The notes: a model not told the origin generated them from the sequence alone. Shown: positions 12,690 through 23,869, counted from the stretch's first letter. The stretch is DNA of 64,000 nucleotides from Karalla daura (GCA_029224185.1 CM055188.1:2295001-2359000); one strand, 5' to 3'. A program made the numbers and translations.

Positions 12690-13730
12690 AAAATCCCATA
12701 AAAAATGAATGGGAAAAACCAGCAAATTCAAAAAATCACCCTCAAACAGTCACTGTAAAGCCATACGTGGATGTAGAAACTTCAATTCAATTTCAAAACA
12801 CAGAAAAACTTGTCGTCTCTGCCTGTACCCGACGGCAGGTTGATACCTTGTATCGTTTTTCCTCCAGGCCCTCTCACAGGCATGTGGGTTTGGCATTTCC
12901 AATGCAGCTACAGTGGGGAGAGACCAACTGTTGGAGTGAGGGATCGCTGAAAAATCACCTCATTTTTATTTTTTTACGCTGCTCCCAGCCACACCATAAG
13001 CAGTAGGCAAATTCATTTTTCCACTTTTGTAGGAAAATTTGTGCTCTTTCATGCGATGCCAACCACAAACCTGTGCGCCTTGTATAATTCAAACGGTGGG
13101 CCTCAGAGTCGCCCCAGCGCAGCCTCTTCTCTCCATAAGCCTCCATTCATTTTCCGACCACAGCAAACAAACTTAGAATTTGCCATTCTACTCACGACTG
13201 TGGCCTCAGTTTTCATAGTACACACAACAAATCACATCAGATATAATCTTATATTCCAAGCATTGTCTCCCCACCCCCTACAGCCAAATGTTTAGCACTT
13301 AAGCAATATTGCTTTTTCCCATGAGAATGAATGGGAAAAACAGAACGCCTCAAACAAACACCCGCTACGTCATCATACTTTGACTTAGAAACTTAATTTT
13401 TATTTAAAAAATTAAATAAACTTGTGGTCTGTCTACCAAGTTGCATATTGATAGGTTGTATTGTGTTTCAGCAGCACCTTCTCAAAGAGCATGTGGTCAA
13501 GTGCCTGCTCCGGTCTGTCCTCTGACAGTCTTCTGCTGCAGCAGACTCACAGATGACCTCACAGACACACAAACATTTCATGCACACACACACTCACTCA
13601 CCCAGTCTCTGTCTCATACAAGCATGCACACACAGAATGCTGTCGTGAGCAATCCAAAGGCAGACAAAGTGCTGCAAACCAACAGGCACACATCCTGGAG
13701 CACTCTCAAAATTTCAGCGCGCCGGAATTT
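12690..13730 (+). repeat. Tandem-duplicated repeat, unit 2
   Basis: Second copy of the 11,320-12,330 block at an offset of about 1.37-1.47 kb, in the same orientation with the same landmark order. Substitutions and indels throughout mean the duplication is old or the two are independent insertions of one family. Confidence 0.85.
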
Positions 13731-14469
13731 TCTAGTTGCACTTGGACTAAAATTGCAATTTACAAAGTCCATGATAAATTAATTGGTGTTAGCTGCGTTA
13801 ATGGGGAAAATTTTTCAAAAGAACATTTTAGAAAATCAGTGTAGAAAAAGAAATATTTCAATAGATTTCTAATACAAGTACTGGTGCTACTTGGACTTCT
13901 TATTCATCTTTATACATCAGACAACTTTGCCCTAGAAACCCAGCCAGGGGTGATGAGTCTCTAGCTTGTGCCCAAGTTGCATGCTACACCAGGGGTCCCT
14001 CTATAGATCTACAGTGCCAGTGAAGCATTCTTTGTGGCTTTCAGGATTGTCTTGGTGGCTCCCTTTTCGCCACAGAGTATGTGTTCTCTGAAGAGAGAAG
14101 CCAGTAAAACCCTTATCACTGACTTCTATCCACTTACTTTGTGAACTCTAATTAGTATCTGGGAGAATTAAGTGGTTGTGATGTTGGATGAGAAATTATG
14201 TCCGAGGTCAACTTGGATCTGCCAGCCACAAGCCAAGCTGGGGGCTGCTGATGGGGCTTCTGTCCTGCTTTGATGAAAGCTGGGGGTGGCGTGGGACTTT
14301 TTTGTTCTGTATTGGGAAGATGAAATTTGCCGGACCGTAGCACTTGGTCAAGGCAACAAGCATTATTGTCCCTCCCTTAGAGCCTCCGGACAGCAGTTCA
14401 GAAAGTGCTCTATGGTGCCCCTCGCAGCTTGCACTCTGGTGCACTCAGGCTCCACGTGTGCAGGTTTGG
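13731..14469. other. No supported gene
   Basis: No protein family recognised. The short overlapping ORFs at 14,150-14,570 on both strands lack domain features. Confidence 0.4.
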
Positions 14470-14880
14470 TCAGCTTAGGAGGATGTTGTACATTGATTGG
14501 ATTAAAAAAAAATTGTGCAATGGGGATTTTATTTGTCACGTCCCTGAAAATCTCATACTGACACACAAGGTACCCGTTGGCGTCTATATATCAACGCATT
14601 GGGTTCTGAATTGTCTCTTGTAGAAACCACTTGCAGCAGTAAGAGACGAGCAGGGCAGAGGTTCCAGCCATGCCCTTAAACATCTCATACTGAGACACAG
14701 GGTACCCTTTGCACGTCTATAAAAAACATTATGAGTTATCAATTGACTTCTGTGTAAATGCCGTTGTGTCAAAAAGCTCAGAGCAGAAGCTCCAGCTGTC
14801 CATTCACGTCAATGATAACCAGGTCATGGCTTAACGTCAAGCCGCAAATTACAATCTCATTGAGAACAGAGGATGTATTT
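14470..14880 (+). repeat. Left arm of long inverted repeat
   Basis: Matches the reverse complement of 20,425-20,840. Aligned landmarks, read on this strand, are 'gtacattgattggat', 'ttatttgtcacg(t/c)ccctga', 'ctcatactgacacacaaggt', 'gctccagctgtccattcacg' and 'tacaatctcattg'. Divergence is visible throughout. No gene is inside the arm. Confidence 0.8.
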
Positions 14881-15639
14881 TTCTTACTATTTTAAGGATT
14901 TCTTTTAATTACTTTTAATTGTCAACATTTCTCAATACAAACACAGTATCACTGAAGTATCACTAATAATTCAAAAAAATAAAATAGCTTCATAGTGTGA
15001 TCTCAGCATTCGTATAAAAATATGAAAAGTAATGTGACATATTTTAGTACATTTAGTAGATATCCTCACCTAAATACTAAAAATACCTACCTATACTTAT
15101 AAATATATAAAACACCATGCCATAAATTACCCCATGTAACCCTAATACCACTAAAACCCCCATTAAAAAGAACCCACCTAAAACTTGCTGTATTAGAATA
15201 CCTCCCTGCACATTCCTGTCAGATGGATCACTCCAGGGCCTATAAAGAGTTGCCAGTTTTCCCTGGGGACTCTTTTAGATGTGGGCCCTGGATGCAGGAG
15301 ACAGAAGACCACAGGTAAGCGTTTGCACATTGACACACTATCCACCACCACATGTTCATTATGGTAGTGCCTATGTGGCTCTTAGCATTAGCTCGAGTTA
15401 AGCTTGGCTCTGCTAACACTAACACTGATAACACTGTGTTTCCAGGTGGGGCAGCCAATCCAGCCACTGGGCCATTTCACTCCATTCCACCATTGTACCC
15501 TTCAATAAAGCTGTGTTTCCCCCTTGCAGCTTTCCACCTAATTTTTAAATACATTTCATGTGCAAACCTAGCAGTATGTGCAAACTACAATATACTGCAA
15601 ACTACAATATACTGCAATGGAGACTGAGAGGACCTCCAT

Positions 15640-16016
15640 TACATTTCCTTCACCCTCTCCCAAAGACGCACAATACCTCAGCCATGACCACGAGAGAGAA
15701 AGTCCGGGTCAGACTTTCCTGGTCTGTACTTGACAGTGAAGCTGTATGGCTGCAGGTCAAGGTACCAGCAATCCGCATATTAGCATCTTTCATCTTGTGC
15801 AACCAGTGAAGAGCCCAATGATCTGTCTCCAGGATAAACTTGCCGCCCTAGCAGATAATACCTCAAAGAATCTATAGCCCATTTCATGGCCAAGCACTCC
15901 TTTTCAATCGTGGAGTATCGTGTTTCTCGGTCGAACAACTTCTGACTGAGAAATACCACTGGTTTCAGCACTCCTTCAAATTCCTGGAGCAGCACTGCCC
16001 CCACACCTAATCCCAA
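15640..16016 (-). pseudogene. RNase H domain of Gmr1-type element
   Basis: The frame begins GLGVGAVLLQ and continues with VVFLSQKLFDRETRYSTIEK, a classic Ty3/gypsy RNase H block in which the element-encoded nuclease removes the RNA template strand. ECLAMKWAIDSLRYYLLG follows. After about residue 60 the frame shifts: the other frame carries the matching LETDHWALHWLHKMKDAN, so a frameshift lies near 15,835. Homology fades past about 15,640. Confidence 0.85.
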
Positions 16017-16174
16017 AGCATCCGTCTGGAGGGTGAAGGGTCGATCAAAATCAGGGCTGTACAGAATGGACTACTGACTGCTTGCTTTAAGTCCCTGAAG
16101 ACTTTATCACATTCCTCATTCCAACAAACTTTGGCTGATGCAGAGGCTTTTGTCAGGTTGGTCAAGACAGCTGC

Positions 16175-16760
16175 TCATTCTGCCAGGTGAGGAATGAACT
16201 TGCGGTACCAGCCAACTAGTCCCAAGAAAGACTTAACCCTCTTCTTTGTAGTAGGAATTGGGTAAGAGGTGATTGCTTCAACCTTACTCACTTGTGGTCG
16301 AATGACTCCACTTCCTATCACGTAACCCAGGTACTCTTCTTCTTCCTTGGCAAAGACACACTTATGGGGGTTGATTGTCAAACCAGCAGCCTTGATACAA
16401 TGGAGGACTTGTTGCAGGTGGGACAGGTGCTCCTCCCAGGTTTGACTGAAAACTGAGACATCACGCAAGACCTGGTCCATCAATCTCTGGAACGTTGCAG
16501 GTGCTCCCTGGAGTCCAAAAGGCATGACTCGGAACTGAAACAACCCTCAAGGCGTAGTAAAGGCAGTCAACTCCTTGACCTCTGGTACTAGGACCACCTG
16601 CCAATATCCTTTACTGAGGTCTCCCAACCCTCTCTAACAACTCATCAATCCTGGGCGTTGGGTAGGGATCAAACTTAGACACAGAGTTTAGATATGTGAG
16701 GTCAATGCAGAATCTCAGTGACCCATCTTTTTTTGGTACCAGAACAACTGGACTACACCA
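16175..16760 (-). pseudogene. Reverse transcriptase palm, Gmr1-type, YxDD lost
   Basis: FQFRVMPFGLQGAPATFQRL is the Ty3/gypsy RT signature. It is followed by VLRDVSVFSQTWEEHLSHLQ, then the thumb/connection (GYVIGSGVIRPQ) and KKRVKSFLGLVGWYRKFI. The segment between VLRD and VSVFSQTW, where relatives carry the catalytic Y-x-D-D, is absent, so the enzyme cannot be active. The stretch 16,560-16,760 holds the earlier RT motifs (a Lys-Lys-Asp-Gly-like start and a catalytic D region) in broken frames with stops. Confidence 0.88.
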
Positions 16761-16761
16761 C

Positions 16762-17268
16762 TCACAACTCCCACATCAACTGAATCTCCTCCCGTAGGGC
16801 TGGCACTAACTGCTCTGGAATACGGTAACTTTTCCTCCGACTGGGAGCATCCTCTTTGAGATGAATGTTATGCTGGACCAGGTTGGTAAATCCAGGTTTC
16901 TCTTGGAACAGATCAGGATCAAGGAGAGCTTTGATATCCTGCTGCTGGTTGATTGTGAGATGAGTCACATCCACAGGACTAGATTCAGCTTGACTGGTCG
17001 GGAAAAACTGCTCATCCACGTCCTCTACCTCCACTGGCCTGATGAATAACTGCGGTGGCACTGGCTCTGGGTGGACATGGAACTCCTTAAACATGTAATG
17101 TTTGGTATTTTTTGACCTTGTCAGGCATGTGGATTTCATAGGTAACCCGGCCGACCTATTTGGTGACTTCATAAGGACCCTGACATCTTGCCAGCAGCTT
17201 GCTGTCAGGGTGCAACAACAGCACCTTCTGCCCGGGTTGAAGAATCCTCTCTCTGGCCTTTTGGTCAT
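16762..17268 (-). pseudogene. Integrase C-terminal module joined to RT N-terminus
   Basis: The first 55 or so residues are an out-of-frame reading of the GPY/F-type integrase tail (the alternative frame gives a pattern like LLHPDSKLLA and YEIHMPDKVKKYQTLHV). From KEFHVHPEPVPPQLFIRPVE the frame is correct and runs continuously into PDLFQEKPGFTNLVQHNIHL, KEDAPSRRKSYRIPEQL and VPALREEIQLMWEL, which is the start of a Ty3/gypsy RT. This is the direct evidence that integrase precedes RT in this element. Confidence 0.85.
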
Positions 17269-17384
17269 ACCAGGTTTGCTGGTGTATTTACTGGTTATTT
17301 TGAGCTGCTACCATGTTCTCTTGTGCCAGGGCAGCCATCTTCTCCAGACGCTCCCTCATCTTCACGTCATAAGCCACCACTGGT

Positions 17385-18057
17385 TCACCTGACTCTCACG
17401 GCTCCTCCCAGTAATCTCTCAGAAGATCCAGGAGCCCCCTCACTTGGCGTCCATATAAAAGTTCGAACCCAGTGGTGGCACCTCCCGATAGGCAAAAAGA
17501 AGATATGGCAACCACTGGTCCCAGTCAGAGCCAGTTTGAGTGACAAATTTGCGCAGCATGTTCTTTCAGGTCTGGTTGGACCTCTCCACAAGCCCGTCCG
17601 TTTGGGGGTGGTAGGGGGTGGTTTTAATGCCCTTAACACCATGTAACCAGTACACTTGTGGCAGTAGCTTGGGTAGAAAGTTTGTTCCACAGTCAGTAAG
17701 CACTTCCTTCACTATCCCTACCCTAGAGAATAACTCTAACAGGCGGTTTGCCACATGCCTAGCTTTAAATAATTTGAGAGGAAATGCTTCAGGGTAGCGA
17801 GTCGCATAATCACAGATCACTAGTACGAAGCGGTGTCCAAAGGTACTCCTCTCTAGCGGCCCAACCACATCCATACCTATCCTCTCAAAAGGTGTTCCAA
17901 TGAGTGGCAATGGCTGTAGATGGGCTTTAGCTACTCTCCTCCCTGAAGTGACCTGACATATGTCGCAAGAACTGCAAAACGGGGACACCCGTCCATACAT
18001 ACCCCATACCCGGCCATACAATGGCATGTGTCCTGCCCATGGAACTGAGTGACCCAA
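17385..18057 (-). pseudogene. Integrase core of Gmr1-type element
   Basis: CSSCDICQVTSGRR is the CxxC half of the HHCC zinc finger. The RNase-H-fold core follows, with catalytic D in GMDVVGPL, DYATRYPEAFPLK, second D in LTDCGTNFL and catalytic E in HPQTDGLVERSNQT. A frameshift occurs at about 17,570-17,690, after which the frame 17,385-17,690 continues only partly. Integrase would insert the cDNA into the host chromosome. The HH half of the finger lies in the broken upstream segment, near the 18,062-18,110 hairpin. Confidence 0.88.
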
Positions 18058-18061
18058 TGCC

Positions 18062-18110
18062 AGGCCTTAGCATTACCCCAGTCTCAGTAACTGGGGAAAT
18101 GCTAAGGCCT
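18062..18110. repeat. 21-bp foldback hairpin, 7-nt loop
   Basis: Arms 18,062-18,082 and 18,090-18,110 pair with one mismatch around ctcagta. The hairpin lies inside the integrase reading frame and duplicates about seven codons in inverted orientation, so it arose after the element lost function or helped to break it. Confidence 0.93.
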
Positions 18111-18155
18111 CCATCTCACTGTGACGCTGATACAAAATGCCTTTCTTAATAATGT

Positions 18156-19100
18156 AAGCAACAAAAGTGGAACAGAGACATCTAAATGTGCAACCAGGTT
18201 TCATGTAGTCATGAAGAAAACTAGACAAAGTTTCTACAGGTTCGTGCAGAATCAAGTCAACAAACTCCCCCATTTAACTGTCTCAGATTTCAGGAGGCTC
18301 ACACACTTCCCAATAGAAAAGTCTTAAAATTTACCAACTCCATTATTAATTATGTGAAAAGAAAAACAAAAAAATAAATAAAAGTTTTTCTCAATTACCT
18401 CTGACCTGTTTTGAGTAATGTGTCTTTCTGGTCACTGTATATATAAAACTTTAAGGTAAGTCATTCAAAATTTCAAGGGTTAGAATATTTCAAATGTAGT
18501 TTTGAAATATGGACCTTTACACTTGCTTGTGGATATCACAGATTCTGGTGGCTTGAATTTGCTTGAAGATTCAACTTCTAATTCATGATAGAAATTTACA
18601 AATTCTACTCTTCAAAACATTTGAGAATATTTGAAGGACTGTGAAAAGTGCGTTTGTAAAGACAATGATGTTTGATGTCAAATAACACCTTTTCATACAT
18701 GTGGTGTATTTTGTATTTTAAAACTGGCTTTTTGTGAGAAATGGTCAAGAAGATGTTAATGGTTAAAAATGTGAAGAAAACTAATGTGGTTCCATCTTTG
18801 TCAGTCTATTACACAAAGTTGAGTACAGCCACCAACATAAAATGGATTATTTAGCAAGATTAGATGTTTGGTTTTAACATATCCAACAATTGTGATGGTG
18901 TATTTCCTTATTTTTGCAAAATGAATTGTTGATTATGTGGTGTCTGTATACAGTCATGCATTATAAAGGCACTTTATGAACTGTAACTTTTAGTTTACAC
19001 ATGCTTGTGGATATCACAGATTCTGGTGGCTTGAATTGGCTTGAAAATTCTACTTCTAATTCTAGTTATAATAGGAATTTACAAATACATATATATACAA
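18156..19100 (+). repeat. Dispersed repeat shared with 36,120-36,690
   Basis: 'gaacagagacatctaaatgtg', 'aatcaagtcaacaaactccc', 'ccatttaactgtctcagattt', 'agaaaagtcttaaaa' and 'acctctgacctgttttgagt' recur in order at 36,120-36,420. The block also repeats internally: 'gcttgtggatatcacagatt' occurs at about 18,525 and 19,003. It has no coding capacity. It truncates the Gmr1-type element. Confidence 0.85.
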
Positions 19101-19139
19101 TATACACAAAGTTATGGTCAAGAGAATTTTTTGTGTATC

Positions 19140-19375
19140 TTTTTATGATGCATTTATATACTCAGTTGAAGTTGAAAAATAATCCTCATTGACCAGATTT
19201 TAAGGTGGCATGAGCCCAATTGGTGGCGCAATTCTGCCCTATGTGTTTTCAGTGATACTTGTACATGTAAATTTTTGCCCATCTTCATGTGCATGCCAAA
19301 AATGGTGAGTCTTTGAGCATGTTCAGGCCTCCTAAAATGTAATTGACTTTAGGAAGGAATAATAAAAAAAAAAGA
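19140..19375 (+). repeat. Truncated copy of the 4.8-6.4 kb dispersed element
   Basis: Contains 'tttgtgtatctttttatgatg', 'ttgaccagattttaaggtgg', 'gtgcatgccaaaaatgg' and 'gagcatgttcaggcc', matching 4,560-4,765 in order. It leads directly into the terminal-unit array. Confidence 0.75.
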
Positions 19376-20130
19376 AACAGTCGGACCCTAAAAGAAACAG
19401 TACAGATACAATAGGTTCCTTGCAACTTCGTTGCTCGGACCCTAATAAAACAGAAACAGTACAGATACAATAGGTTTCTTGCAACTTTGTTGCTCGGACC
19501 CTAATAATAAAAATGAAACATAGCAGATACAATAGGTTCCTTGCTACTTTGTTGCTCGGACCCTAATAAAAGAAAAAGGAGAGTTTTAATAGGGTTCTCG
19601 CAACTTCGTTGCTCTGAACCTAAAAAGAAACATAGCAGATACAACAGGTTCCTTGCAACTTCATTGCACGGGCCCTAAAAATGAAAAAGAAACATAGCAG
19701 ATACAATAGGTTTCTTGCAACTTCGTTGCTCGGACGCTAATAAAAGAAAAATAGCAGTTTTAAGAGGGTTCTCACAACTTCATTGCTCTGACCCTAATAA
19801 TAATGATAAAAAAAGAAACAGAACAGATATGATAGGTTCTTTGCAACTTTGTTGCTCGCACCCTAAAAATAAAGATAGCAGATGCAATAGGTTCCTTGCA
19901 TCTTCGTTGCTCGGACCCTAAAAAGAAACATGGCTGTTTTCAGAGGGTTCTTGCAACATCATTGCTCGGACCTAAGAAAAGAAATATAGGTATATAGGTT
20001 CCTTGCAGCTTCCTCGCTCAGAGCGAAACACTACAGTTTTAAGAGGGTTCTTACAACTTCTTTGCTCGCACCCCAAAAAGAAAGATAGAAAGAAGTTCCT
20101 TGCAACTTTGTTGTTCAGGCCCTATTAAGG
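19376..20130 (+). repeat. Tandem array of element terminal unit (about 12 copies)
   Basis: The unit 'gcaactt(c/t)gttgctcggaccct' followed by 'aaaagaaacatagcagatac' and 'aataggttcctt' repeats about every 55-65 bp with substitutions, as at 6,412-6,715. Copies alternate between 'aataggttccttgc' and 'aagagggttctc' versions, suggesting a higher-order unit. Short ORFs crossing the array are artefacts. Confidence 0.92.
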
Positions 20131-20174
20131 AAACAAAAAATGAGGACACAAATTCGTAGCCAAATACGTCAACC

Positions 20175-20360
20175 TCACCACCATATTGCTGGAGGCAAAT
20201 AGGAGTAATGTTTGTGGTCCCCAAATCTGTCCATTTTGCCACAAAATTGCTCCTGGCACAAGAATACTGTGCCATAACCAGTTTTATTTAGGCAGGGTAC
20301 CAAACGTGTTTCCGGGTACGGAGTGTTGTACGCACATGCATGATACTGATGTGTTTGCAT
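20175..20360 (+). repeat. Dispersed repeat shared with 23,870-24,040
   Basis: 'gcaaataggagtaatg', 'tgtggtcc', 'ttgccacaaaattgct', 'ttttatttaggcagggta' and 'gtgtttccgggtac' recur in the same order and orientation near 23,885-23,995. The family is unclassified. Confidence 0.75.
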
Positions 20361-20424
20361 TGAGAAATGCTGAAGATGAAAAGAAATCCTTAAAATAATG
20401 AGACAAACACCAGGCAGAGGATCC

Positions 20425-20840
20425 TTGGTTCTCCAATGAGATTGTAGCTCGCGACGTGATGTTCAGCCGTGCCCTGGTTATTATTGACATGAATGGACGG
20501 CTGGAGCCTCTGCTCTGAGCGTCTCTTGCTGACGCAAGTGCATTTGCATAGAAGTCAATTGAAAACCCAAACCGTCTTTTACAGATGCAGAAAAGATACC
20601 TTGTGCATCAGTTTGAGACATTTAGGGGCATGGCTGGAGCCTCTGCGTGTCTCTTATTGCCATGAGTGGTTTCCACAACAACTCAGAGACAACTCAGACC
20701 CCAGTGCGTTGATATACAGATGCTGAAGGGAACCTTGTGCGTGAGTATGAGCCATTCAGGGGCATGACAAATAGAATCCTCATTGCACACAAAATTTCTC
20801 ATCCAATCAATGTACGGCATACTCCCAAATAGACAAATAC
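20425..20840 (-). repeat. Right arm of long inverted repeat
   Basis: Reverse-complement partner of 14,470-14,880. The 5.5 kb between the arms holds the Gmr1-type remnant and the terminal-unit array. Within this arm 'ctggagcctctg' occurs twice (about 20,502 and 20,635), as does its counterpart in the left arm. Confidence 0.8.
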
Positions 20841-22429
20841 TCTGTATTTTATGCGCTGCCCAATGTTGCTCAAGTTCTCTACTTTTGGAAATCTTTGTAA
20901 GGTGAGGAGAAAAAGAGAGACAGAGACAACAAATGCTTTAACAAATGATTCTTTGAGCTCTCTTGATGGAATTGAGGATGGAATTTCACACAGCCAAAGA
21001 GTTAATGCGGGAATGTGCACCCAGCTAAGGACACACAGTTCCTTTATTCTGTTTAGTATGCAAATTGGGTTACACAAAGGTTCAGAACCTTCCTGTTTTC
21101 TTGCCTCCTCCTCCATCCTCCTCCAATGGCTTCTCCTCCATCTGACCAGGTTCTGCAGGCGATGCAATGAGGGCTGTTGTGCAGCTTGTTGTTCCTGTGC
21201 CATAATTCACTGTTTCCCTCTAGAGGCAGGGCACCTTTGTCTGATAGATCTTCAAACTGCTCAGGTTCTTTGCACACCTTGCTGCAAATGCAGACTTAGC
21301 TCATTTTTCCCGGATTTATACTAATGTTTTGTAACTTTTTAAGATGTAAACTTTTTAAGACATTTCTCTTTTTGATCCATCGTGATGGACGTGCAACCAT
21401 GACATACAATATATGTATACAGTACACAGTATATGTTCGATTGGTGACAAAAAATGACGTAAGAGTGAGTAAACATGAACACATGCTCAACTTGTGCAAT
21501 TTTATTTGCATATGTGTGTATGACAAACAGCAAAACAGAGAGCTTCTCCATGATGATCTAGAGCCCATAGGCACTCACTGAAAAAGATAATAGAAATAAA
21601 TATTCATTGGGGACTGATCGGAGGCACAAGAGGTCCATGGGGAGAATTTAATTAGTCAGATGGAGCAAACAAAGTTAGAACCGGAGCGCGTAGCAACTGG
21701 AGCGTTCGGTTGGTATGGACGCTCTAACTTCCGGTTCCAGTTAGCCCCGTCTGATGGTGACAGAGAGAGTGCCGTCTGCTGGAAAGGAGCTGCCATGTCA
21801 CCTTTGACCTGTGGCAGTTGTCATGTTTGTGGCCATCTCAGACACTTCCAGAGGTAGTAGGAGACTGAAACTCGGCAAGCTTGATGCTCTTAACCTCCGG
21901 ATGAAAAGAATAAAATTTTTGCCTCTGAGCTCAAAGTGTTGAGGAGATATTAAAAAAATAAAATTTATGAATCAGGTGCTCTATAAGCTATAGCCAACTA
22001 GACCATCAGATTCAGGAGGCCAACCCAGAGCAGATCTCTTTCTAAAGGTGCTGTGAATCTGAAATTTTAGTATGTTGAGGGGGGTGGGGGGATGATATGT
22101 GTTGGTTTGGTCTTCATCAAAGCCATACTTTTTGAAGGGCGGGACTTTGAACATTTGCCATTTCCCACCTCTGGGGGCTCGCCATGGTCGCAAAAATAGA
22201 CCGAATGGCCTGAAACTCAATCTGCAGACACCATGGGGTACCAGCGACACACCTCCTGAGCCCTGCTGCCATGGACCCTTGAGAAGCAAAGTTGCTCTAG
22301 GAAGGTGTTATCAGTATGGAGACAACAGATCCTAATACAAGACCTTCTGACAAGCAACATAGTGAAAAACCAGGAGGAAACTTCAAGGGGAGTGTGAGGT
22401 ACCGAGCGATCACCCCAAGTGTGGGAATG
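20841..22429. other. No supported gene
   Basis: Includes a 134-aa minus-strand frame (20,799-21,203) with an Arg/Glu-rich start (WRRSHWRRMEEEARKQEG) that could be a decayed transposase exon, but no catalytic motif is visible. The rest is repeat-like. I make no functional call. Confidence 0.3.
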
Positions 22430-23500
22430 GCAGCTGCATAGTAGACGGAAGACGAGTAGGCAGCAGAGGTAAAATTAACTGGTGTTTTATTCACCCAGTA
22501 CAAAAGAAAAAGGTGGCAGGAACCAAAAAGAAACAATGCAAAGCAAAGCAAAACAAAACGTGACTCTACCCTCCGGTATATAGCCAAGTAACCTACACAG
22601 CCTCACTGCAAACATGTGTGTCTCCTCTCTCCCCCTCAGGTAGACTGAGGTCTCCATCATATAGGGCTACCTGTTCCCTGGATTGGACTCAACCAATCCA
22701 GAGAACAGGTAACCTCCTCCAAAAACATATTTATAATAATAACCAATCATAGTAAATAGAAATAAACACCATAATAGTGACCAATCAACCATATATAACT
22801 ATGAGACCACCACCAAATTAACATAATCCTTTATACTAACCAAAAACACACCAAACACCCCTCCACCGTGCACAGTGTACCAAACCCCAGCTCCGGGGGT
22901 GGAGTTAAAACCCTGGCACTGGCAGCGGGCGCGCTTCCGTGTGGGAGCTGCGGAGCTGGAGCCAGTGGTAAGTCGTGTGTGTTCGGTGTAGTTTGCTGGT
23001 GACCGAGATGATGACCGAGATGGTGACCTCGCTACCCGATGGTGATGGTATCGAGGTCGGTTATGGGGAAGTGAAATGATCGGTAAGTGACTACGTGACT
23101 GTGACTGCAGCGGAGTCTGGTGCGCTCTGGCGTCGGCACGTGACCAAACTCCACCGCAGCCACCACCAAAGTGCACAAGCATTACCCTACTACCCCTTCA
23201 TCCTTAAACAAAATGAACACAGATCACAATCACCACAGTGCCCCGGTGCATTGTGCATCTGTGCCCGTGCACCGAGACGGAAACGAGTCCGGTCCCTCTC
23301 TCTTCCCTCCCCCGCTTGCGCAGCCCAGCGCAGTGGTGAGAAGGGGGAGGATCACCTTCTCACAGGGAGAGTATTTTTCTCTCCCCTCCTCCCTTCTGAC
23401 TCAGGCACATTAAAAACTACAAAACAAAATGGCGGAGCACATGCGTGTGCATTGCAAATGCAATTGCAATGTACTTCATTTCATCAGGGTTAAGAAAACC
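22430..23500. repeat. Unclassified GC-variable repeat block
   Basis: A shift from AT-rich to GC-rich sequence with 'ggtgttttattcacccagtac' near the left and a purine/pyrimidine-asymmetric right part. Overlapping ORFs on both strands have no family features. The style resembles LTR or non-autonomous element sequence, but no termini are identified. Confidence 0.35.
22667..22712. repeat. Foldback hairpin of about 20 bp, 6-nt loop
   Basis: Arms around 22,667-22,686 and 22,693-22,712 are inverted copies with one or two mismatches around actcaa, similar in form to the hairpins at 5,343 and 18,062. Confidence 0.85.
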
Positions 23501-23869
23501 TCTTTCCTGTAAATATTTAAATATGTATAACCATGAAACATATATTTATTTAATGTGACACTGTACGTCATTAAACATAAACATTTATTCGTACTAGTGT
23601 AAGATTGAACACTACATAGCCACCTTGTCATGTGTGGTGCAGCTATGACATAAAAAAGTGCGGCAGGGTGGCTGCTGGGAGTAAGAGTTATGTAAGAGAG
23701 AAAAAACGTGTAATAAATGGTTGAGTGGACACCAACACAGTTTCGGTTCCTGAGTTTCTGTCAGTCATAAGCGCAGTTCCAGAAGCCATAAACCCTGGAT
23801 GCTGCATTAGTTTAGTGGCAATATTGCAGTCAGAGTCCCAGAGCAAACCAGAAGATGTCAACCTCGCTG

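Larger units (their letters stand above)
15640..18155 (-). mobile_element. Ty3/gypsy pol remnant with INT upstream of RT (Gmr1-type)
   Basis: Read on the minus strand the domain order is integrase (18,057 to about 17,400), integrase C-terminal GPY/F-like module and RT N-terminus in one stretch (17,268-16,762), RT (to 16,175), then RNase H (16,016 to about 15,640). Canonical Ty3/gypsy elements have RT-RNase H before integrase. The reversed order is known for the Gmr1 group, first described from Atlantic cod. The link is not an assembly of scattered parts, because integrase tail and RT head share one reading frame. Stops, frameshifts and a missing YxDD show it is dead. The upstream end is cut at about 18,155 by an unrelated dispersed repeat. 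No Gag or LTR was recognised. Confidence 0.88.

Noticed and set aside
20799..21203. 134-aa minus-strand frame as a Harbinger transposase exon
   Set aside because: Only an Arg/Glu-rich start is suggestive; no catalytic or helix-turn-helix motif could be identified.
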